A stretch of DNA of 64,000 nt from Mermis nigrescens. Lineage: Eukaryota; Nematoda; Enoplea; Mermithida; Mermithidae. The translations under genes and the position numbers were made by a program. The DNA lies in assembly GCA_036768485.1 (NCBI GenBank), contig JAVLUZ010000154.1:20411896-20475895 (forward strand), written 5' to 3'. Below are positions 51,301 to 60,900 of this stretch, piece after piece. Every line of letters starts with the position of its first letter. Position 1 is the stretch's first letter. A model generated the notes under the pieces. That model searched no databases. It saw only the letters and a list, made by a program, of their open reading frames with translations, and was not told the origin of the DNA.

Positions 51301-54300
51301 AATTATGGGAAATATTTAAGTATGAAAAAGGGATGACATTGGCAAAAGAACTATTTTTGACGTTTTTCATCAAGTTTTATCCGTTGACAGTAGAAAAATC
51401 GGGGGAAATTCAAAATAAAATGCAGTTCTGGTGGTCATTCGCATTCTGGGTATCTTTTGAATTTTTGGGTGGTCTAAGCCCTCATGCCCATGCATGGTCG
51501 CACCTCATACCTATGAAGAATGTCGTAATGTAGCCGAAACTCGATCCGCCGTCCCGTGACATTTTTGCATTAACCATGCCGACCTTATGGAATTTGGGAA
51601 GCATACACCGAGCTCTGTGCCTGCTCATTACTTCACATCTAATTACAAACTCATCGAACAAAACTAACACAGTGTCCGACATGGTCATGCATGGCCCACT
51701 TACGTTCACGGCCAATCCTCCTAGCATTGTCGATCGGCTTGGCGCTATTGCCATCCGGCCTTTAAGGAAAGGAGAGATTGTTTAGTAAAAATAAAAAACT
51801 TGCGAATCCAGCTCATCTTATGTGCAAAATCCTGATCACATATAGGCGTGGGAGGTCTGAACCCCCTTCGAATCTGGTGGATCCACCAAAAAATCGACAG
51901 CGCCAAAATTGAATTTTCGGCGCTATTTTTGGCAACTTTGTCCCATCGGACCCCCAGAATTGTGCCGCTGCCCATGTATGATCCTGACTGATGAATAATA
52001 AGGCGACTGTTTCTGCAAACTTTCAAATTTTGAATAGAAAAGTTTATCAATGACCTGCACTGGCATTACTGCATCCCCCAAATATGATTTCTTCATCAAC
52101 TCTGTAGATCCATCGCCCCGGAGTACCAACCGATGAAAATTTAGCTAATTTGAAAATATCGCCTTGGCCGCTGTATGGCAATGGAGTAAAACCAGTGCCG
52201 TTGCCTCCATTAAATCCAGCCTGTATTATACAGTGTTAATATTAATGGTGTCATGGTCTGGCCGCCAGCACTGGGGTTAGCATTGCACTAGCTAGGTGTG
52301 ACAGTACTTAAAACAAAGAAAGAGTTATAAAGAATTTTCGTGACAAAACTAAGAGCGTTAAAAAGGCGACTAACCGACGATTGGCTTGAATCTTTAATAA
52401 AAGTATTTTTTCTAAGAAGCTGCATGAGTGCATGCTAAAGTAACAATCATAATCACATTCAAAATGTTAAAGAATCTAGAGCCCACCATCTTGCGACTGT
52501 TTTCCTTAGTCTCCCGTGAGAAATAACAGAAAAGGGTAAAGGTACCTATGTACAATTTTATAGCATTGTGTGTAATATTCAAAGCCAACCAGCGCGTGAC
52601 ATCTTTTTTCTATGGAATGCAACTAGCCACATTTATTACTTGTGGTGGCATGATACCACGAATTTATTCATGCTATTACATATCGATTTGAAGCTGATTA
52701 TTACATGCAAAAGTAGTTTCAAAAAGTCACAAAAGCACTTAATTGACGAATCGAAACCTTATTACAGCGTAAACCTTGCGACCATTGCTGTTAGTTGGTA
52801 AAAAACGCATCACTCATTTGATAATTTGAGGAATCTAATCCTAAACTACTGTAATGATGATTAAAAGCTAGTCGTAAATTAGTGTCTTGTCAGTTTTTGA
52901 TGTTGTCTCACATTTTTTGTTGCGGATTGATAAATCTATTTTTACTAGCAACCCAGCACTTACTGTCGACAATCTGGGACGAGACCCTATATAGGCAGTG
53001 ACAACGTTTGGGGGGTCGATGGGGCCAAAAAGACAAAAAGAGAACTAAAATTAATTTCTAGGGATCTACCGATTTTGAGGAGGGGGAATATTTTAGACTG
53101 ACCCCTCAGACCCCAAAGCACATGTGTGAACGAGAGTGAGACTATATGTAGACCCAAAACACCACATGTCTGGGGATCAGCTCTTTGAGGGAGTAAGCCA
53201 GAGAGCTTTTTGAGCTAAAAAGGCCTAAAAACGAGTGTAATCGCTAGGATAGAATAAAAACAATCTTAATCCGTAGTTTCTTGCAGATTTCGAGCACTTA
53301 TGCATAAAATTTTGATTTCAATTTATTTTCGACCTTCATTTTTCCTTATTTCCACTACATAATTTTTCATTTTTTGCATTTTGAGGATGTAACTTATATC
53401 CCTAACCCCAAGTGTATTTCTGGGCGGGACTATAATGGACGTTCGTAACACTAACATTCGCTAATCATAAACCGATAAAAAGAATTGGAACTTACTAAGA
53501 GTAGTTTAAGTAGTTTAACACAAATGTATAGGCACACATACATGTAGAGCGCACTATTGCAGTTGACCCTTTAAAAATATTTTTTCCTCAAGTGATCGCG
53601 AGGGCAACAAATGATTCCCAGTATCCTCATAAGTCCTTTTTGAAATTATATATTGTTTACAGATGATTATTTAATATCTCTCACTCTTTTAAATTGCAAA
53701 AAAACTATCCCTGAAATTATATAAAATTCCATCTCGGATAATAAAGCATTACTGATTACAAACGTTCGAGTCATAAATGAAAATGCATTTGATTGAATAA
53801 ACTTTAACGACGTAAAAGTTATACAACAGGCTCCACTTCATTAATATTATTACTCAAGTGATCGCTAGGGCAACAAATAATTCCCAGTATCCTCATAAGT
53901 CATCGATTTACCAGCCTCTTCATAAAATAAAGAAGACTATTTATTATGAAGAACTTTATCATAGAAGGGTCACGAAAAACCATTGCCGCTACTTTTATTT
54001 CTACCAATCATACATGATCTTGGAGGAGGGTTTCACCTTCTCCCCAGAAAAATGTTCAATATCGCAAAAATTTTTTCACCCTGTCCCCCAGAATTGGCGA
54101 TTTCTTAAAGTTCCCCAAAATTTTCTCAAAATTTGTAGAAAAGATGCTTTTTTAAGCGTTTTTAGCTATCTATTTGCTCAAAAGTGCTAAATTTTCGGAG
54201 CATCGCGCCATTAGACTCATGTTTTGACTATATTTTGTTCAATTTGCTCCGGCTTTTTTGATTTTTTTCGAATTTTCTAAATGTTTTTATGCTCTAGAAA

Positions 54301-54752
54301 GATAGAGCATCGTCAGAAACACTGAAAACGATGTTTTTGACGCGTGCCTACAATTTTTGGACCCAAAAAACACTTTATAATTTCACCCCTCTCCCGAAAT
54401 GCCCATGCAGTGCATGTATACTACCAATTACCAAGTTATGAAAATCACTTACGATAGCAGACTGATACCCGCCTCGACCACTCAAGGAGCCGGCTTCTCT
54501 AGAAGAAGTCCAGTTGATATAAGCATAATTAAACATCACGTAACTGCGGATTTCGTCAGTAGCTAATACCATTTGATACGTATTTTGCTGAAATAAGCTA
54601 CGTCTTTGATTATACAGTTCCATTTAGCAAACACCTCGTGCAACAATATACACAACTTAAGAGAATAAAAGCTTTTGTCACAAATGACTATTGTTAAAAT
54701 ATATTTTTTGATTATCACGATAATAATAATAGTAGTAATAATAATAATAGTA

Positions 54753-54801
<49 letters not shown>

Positions 54802-54811
54802 TAACAATAAC

Positions 54812-54855
<44 letters not shown>

Positions 54856-54878
54856 TAATAATAATAATAATAATAATG

Positions 54879-54933
<55 letters not shown>

Positions 54934-54938
54934 TAATG

Positions 54939-54982
<44 letters not shown>

Positions 54983-57900
54983 AAATAGTAATTATAATAA
55001 TAATAATAATTATTATTATTGATATAATGATAATATTATTATTAAATGATATTATTTAGATTTTCAATGCGGTACGCTAAAGGCTATGAGTTGGATGGAA
55101 AAATCGAAATATACTACAATAAACTACGTGCACAAAAGACGGACCCATTGTTTTGCGGTATCAAAATGCTCCAGTTCAATTATCCTTGGGGCGCTGCCGA
55201 ACGCCATTCGTTCCCAGGTGATAATGAGAGCGTGAAAGGCCCTGAAACCGTTGGCGCCATTCACTCCATCTGTGTATATCTTTAGTTATTAAATCTAGGA
55301 GCCCATCGTCTTCAATGTATCCTTGCTGACGTCTGATAAACTCGCCGTATTGACTCGGTACCCCGAATGGTTTCTGATGCTCCAATGACCGCTGTGGACT
55401 TGGGTCGAAAGGCGACTGAGCTACGGCCATAAAACCCGAACCACGTTGACTTTGATCACCTCGTGGTCTTAAAAAAGATCACGTTTGTATTTTCTGCTTT
55501 GATTGCTACAAATAATTGATGTGACTTCATCATTTTATTATGCGCTATTCCTCATCATGCATTTTCTAATGTTATACTCAAGCCTACTTCAGAAGTTAAT
55601 TCGATTGTGCCCCACCTGTTCAAATGTCCCATCTCTTCGAACATCCCACCTCTTCTAATGTCACAATTCTTCTAATGTCCCGTCTCATCGAATGTCCCAT
55701 CTCTTCGAAATTCCCACCTCTTCGAATGTCCCATCTCTTTGAACGTCCCACCTCTTCGAAATTCCTACCTCTTCGAATGTCCCATCTCATCGAATGCCCC
55801 ACTTCTTCGAAAATCCTAATTCATCGCATAGCGATTCATGCTACTTCTTTTGCGCGTTCCGCTTTTTTTGTCTTTTTTTCAGTATGAGATAATTATTTAA
55901 TATGGTTTTAAGATGTAAAGTTCTATGGGCATTAGCAGACCTTGATTTTATTATTTTTTTCAATTTTCTTCTGAGAAATTTGTTATGTTTCTGAAGAACA
56001 TAGTTGCCGTGGTAAAGATATGTACGCTATGAAGATAATAATGTTTCAAATGCAATCACAGATTTTCTCACATTACAATACAATATGGTTTGGGATCATG
56101 TCGACATAGAAAAATTTAACGAGGTTATAATTCCATGAAAAGGTGTATTACTGCTCAAAATAAAATCTTTGAATGTGCATGATGCGGCTTCTGAATTGTA
56201 TAACATTTGGAAATCTGAGAAATTATGAAAACTAAGGCATAATAAACAAATGAACCACAATTTAGTCATTAAAAGCAAAATATTGCTAATGACAAACTCA
56301 TCTCTATTCTATCAGATGCCTCGCCTCGCTCTCGCTCTCGCTCTCGCTCTCGATCTCTCTCTCTCTACGTCAGGATATGGATAGCTCGCTCATCCGAAAT
56401 TAGCACCCGCACGATTCTCCCCCACAACTCGCCCTAAGCTACAAGTCCCCCCACACCACATAACTCGCCCCGCCCCCACATCTCGTCCTCCACAACTCGC
56501 CCTTACGGGATCGCAAATCTAGACCTTTTATCTTGCAATTTCACTTCCGTTTGTGTGAGGGCGAGTTGGGGGGTGGGGGTATGTAAAGGCGAGTTGTAGG
56601 AAGGGGGTGAATTGTGAGGAACGAGTTATCCGCAAACCCAAAATGTCATTGCCTTGCGATTAGGGCGCAAACTAAACTTACTCATAGTCAGTTCTGTCTT
56701 AATCTGTTTTCAATAAATATTTTCACCGCTCCTGTAACTTTTGACTTGAATAGTCATGAAAGATAAAATAGTAAAACATATACTCGTAATATAAGCGTTG
56801 ATAAAAAATGCACCTGTGAACAGTACGATACCACACATGACTAATGTCTCGATCATCTATGTATTGAAAAGTCGCAGCCGCAAAAAATGGTGCGATAAAC
56901 GATGCATCAGGTTTTGATGGCCATTTAGGATTTGGGAACGTATAAGGCGGTTGGATCCATTCTGGTCGACTAAAGGCAATGATACCATTAGGCAAAATCT
57001 GCAACAGAATTGCAATATTTTATAACTGAAATTTTATTTATATTATTGTTGACAAGCATAATACAAAACGCTGTTCGCGTCAAATTCATGCTTTTTATTA
57101 CTTGCTTTGCGTTGCGTTGCACATTTTCTATTTTTTTATTGGAATACACTCGTTATAAACTCGTTATCTTTCTTCAAAGTCTCAATTATATGGCGAATAT
57201 AGAATTTATAAATAGATTTACATGCAACATAGCATGAAAATCTATTTGCATAAATTTGAATTATCCAAAAATCTATTTGCATAAATTTGAATTATCCAAG
57301 GCAATAAAACAGGCATTTTATCTAAGAGACTGTGCATGTCTGCTAATATCAGTTTGATTTTTTTGAGAAAGCAATACAAACATCTTACTGATAACGAGTT
57401 TATTGAACTTCTATTAAGAAAACCACTTGTGTAATTTAAAAAATGAAATAATATTGCAAGTTTTCTTATTCAATGGAATACTAAAAAATGCGGCGATTCA
57501 TGAGATTTCAAAATATGCTAAAAAATTTCATAATGAGATTTCAGAATCATGCTAAGTAACATATAGCACAACCTACAAAACAATTAAAGCAATAAAAAAT
57601 AAAAAAGAATAAAGTTTTAAAATTTTAGTATTTATGTAAATGCATGTATCGTCTTCCACTTAAGCGATCATAATGCAACAAATCAACTTGATGTAAGTTA
57701 GATATTTAGCCTAAAATAACCAGTGGCTTATGGTCAAGGCCTAACAAATCATATTAACGTACGTACGAGTATCTATTACGGCACGCAAATCAAAATAAAA
57801 ATTCGCAGGAATAATCCAAAGGTTTTGCATTATTAGAATAAGAAATCACTAAGAAAGTAAATAATGTTGAGCATGTTTCAAAGATGGAAACTCAGACCAA

Positions 57901-60900
57901 TACTAAATCATTCATAATTCTACGTTGAAAAATGTAGAATAAATAAGCAGAATGAAGAAAATGGGAGAAATGAAAATTTTTGTGGAATCTGTCTCTACAA
58001 TGAAGTGCAACTAAAAGCGTAATATTGTCTAATGCCTCACATAAGTATAGTTGGGTCGGAATCCATAGAAAGGAAAATAAAAGTCCAAATCAATCTGAGT
58101 GTCATGGTTCGGTATATCACGAACTTTAAGATCAAAGTAATTCTCACCAAATGGATATAAATTCCACCAGCCTGCAAAAGAATTACAAACGCATGACTAA
58201 TTAAAAATCAAGAATTCGGGGCAATGTCATTATGTATACTGAAATTGTGAATCTAGCAGTCGACAAAATAAAGATTTAATTGTTTTTGTAATTAAAATGT
58301 AAGTCAAAATAGCTATTACAAAGGTTAAAAATAATAATGACTGAAAATAAAAAGCACAGTCCAGCCACATAATTTTTTTACCTTGAAGGTAAATCCAATT
58401 TATCATAGGTAGCGCGATAGCCTTACCTATAATATACTTGGCCACCTTTTTTTCTTATATGTTTATCACAGCGAGTGCGAATTTTGTGTCCCCCTCACAG
58501 CAACAACGGCACACACCTGGGAGGTGTGGTTTTTTTTAATCGATAGATAATTAAAAAACTCGATAATGATTTTTTCATTTTTGTTTACACTCCATACCGA
58601 CTTAGAAATGAGTGTGTAAAGTGTAAACTAAAAATCAAATAATTTGCGGAGGGCCAATTTTTTAAATGTTGCCTCTGAATTATAGATTACGAATCTGACT
58701 TAAAAATTTCTTTACACTCAATTTTGGTTTCTGTGCAGTCCAACTAATTTTATAATGTAGAGGGTAACCATATCTCAGAAACAAAAATTTTTTTCTTCTT
58801 TAATGCAATATTTCTTGATATGTGATTGCTTTAGTGTAAAGGGTTCGAGACGAAAAAGAAATTTCTTTAGCTACTCCGCTAAGTAGGCGGAACATGCTGA
58901 TTATGCTTAAAATGTGCCTGACCTAAGCGTTACACATCCTAGTTTATTTTGTTTCTATACACCCAAATTTGCGTTATTTACGCAAGTGTAAAGTTTACAC
59001 TGAGAAGCACTTTTCGGCCCAGAGCATTGGGTATGATCATTTTTTAAAGAGGATCCCTGTAACATCAGAATAACGGATCTGACCTTTGAGCTTCTCTACA
59101 GCCGGAGGTTGTTGAGCTGTGAAGAGGTGAAGTTTGAATTATGCACATGTTTGCTAATGCCAATATTTAACTCCGTATTGCATATTTTTTGGCTACAAAC
59201 TGTTGAAGAAAAAGTAAAAACTGTTGCCGTTAATCTTTGCTTAAGCAAACTCTTGGATTTAAATTTCCTCGAGCATTTAAAATACATTAAGAAAATATTT
59301 ACACTAATTTTTAAATCGATCCAACGGGGACTTTTACGTAGGTTTTGTCCTCTGATTAAGGTCAGTTAAATTGCCTTTTTTGTAATGAGAATGCAGTGTT
59401 AAAGAACAAAATCATGCTTAGAAAAAGTAAAATACTAGCAAGAAAAAATTCTCCGATGGAGCAAAAAAAGGTGAATATACTTGGATTTCTTTATTCTTAA
59501 GAATGTAAAAGGAGGGGACTAGGGAAAATTTCGCAAAAGCCGTAAGAATGTGCTAAACAGTTAGACTTCCTCTAAACAACGCAAAAACTAAGTATATTCT
59601 GCGGCCTAAAAAAATCAAGTTTCAGTCACAAAGCATTTTTCACTGTTACGCAAATAACAATTGAAAAGCTTTCGATTGATTTATAATTTATTTCACGAAA
59701 TCTTACCTTCCACTATGCTCTGATGGAAAGCAAGATTATCGGAGTAAACTTTACACCTCCAGACCAACTCAATTCAGTCTTCATTAACAGGCATAAGCAG
59801 CAGAATATACTTCGATCTTTGCGTTGTTTAGAGGAAGACTAACTGTTTAGCACATTCTTACGGCTTTTGCGAAATTTTCCGTAGTACCCTCCTTTTACAT
59901 CCTTAGGAATAAATAAATCCGGAGTATATTCACCTTTTTTGCTCCATCGGAGCATTTTTTCTTGCTAGTCTATATATGTTTGCAATGTTAAACGAGCTAA
60001 AAAAAGAAAAAAATAAAATTTCATCAGCTCCAGAAAATTCATTTGACACTACAGAACAATCATTTAAAAAGAATTAGATAGTTAGACCCCGGGTAATTTT
60101 CTAGAAAAGTACGTCAAAATTGAGGTAAAAAAATTTATAAAAATCAAAATTTTTGTGTAAAAGTGTTTGAACATAATTTCAAAAATTGTGAATTAGCACA
60201 AGGTTATGTTATTTTAGCATTTATACCAGTTTTCAGGCCATTTTGGCTTAGAAAACTTATCTGGCTGACCTCCCAGACGATTTGACCCCAGACTGGTGAG
60301 CTGTGCGTCTATTTATCGTGCTAATTACTAAACCTGAGGCCCGTTAAAAGAAAGTATAAGTACAACAGTGCAGCTTCTTTTACGCTGATATCATATTTTT
60401 TCGAATTTTTTTATATTAAGCGGAGCAAGGTCCAAAAATTGGTGATCGAAGTCACTCCAGCATCGAATGACTTAGGACATTAGGGAGACAAGATCATATC
60501 ATCATTGAGTACGTAGAAACAAAGAAAAAGATCCACTTATAAAATGCACGTAAAACACGAAGAGGCAAAAAAATAAACCGAAAGTTGGACATCATCGCTA
60601 TTTTTGTGTACTATATTTATTTTTTTGTATTAACGACATTTCCGATAGACCGAAATTATATTCTTATTCCAGAATTCACGAATATTAAAAATATAATGCC
60701 GCGTTAGTAAAAGACGCGTAAGACCTCTTCAATTTTGCATAAATTTTATGTCCGATACATTTTTTTAGATCAAAAACACCAGCCAACAGTTGTTATTGAT
60801 TGAAAATCCGAAAAAGTGTTCTTGGAGAATAAAAGTTGTAGAATTTGAATAGCAGACAAAATATCAAGCTCTTTTTCTAGGTGGGTATCATTATATTTAA

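Noticed and set aside
54675..55022. Long poly-isoleucine and poly-leucine open frames
   Set aside because: They are translations of the AAT microsatellite, not genes.
55612..55815. CRISPR-like array of short repeats
   Set aside because: Units are contiguous without unique spacers, and the window is clearly eukaryotic.
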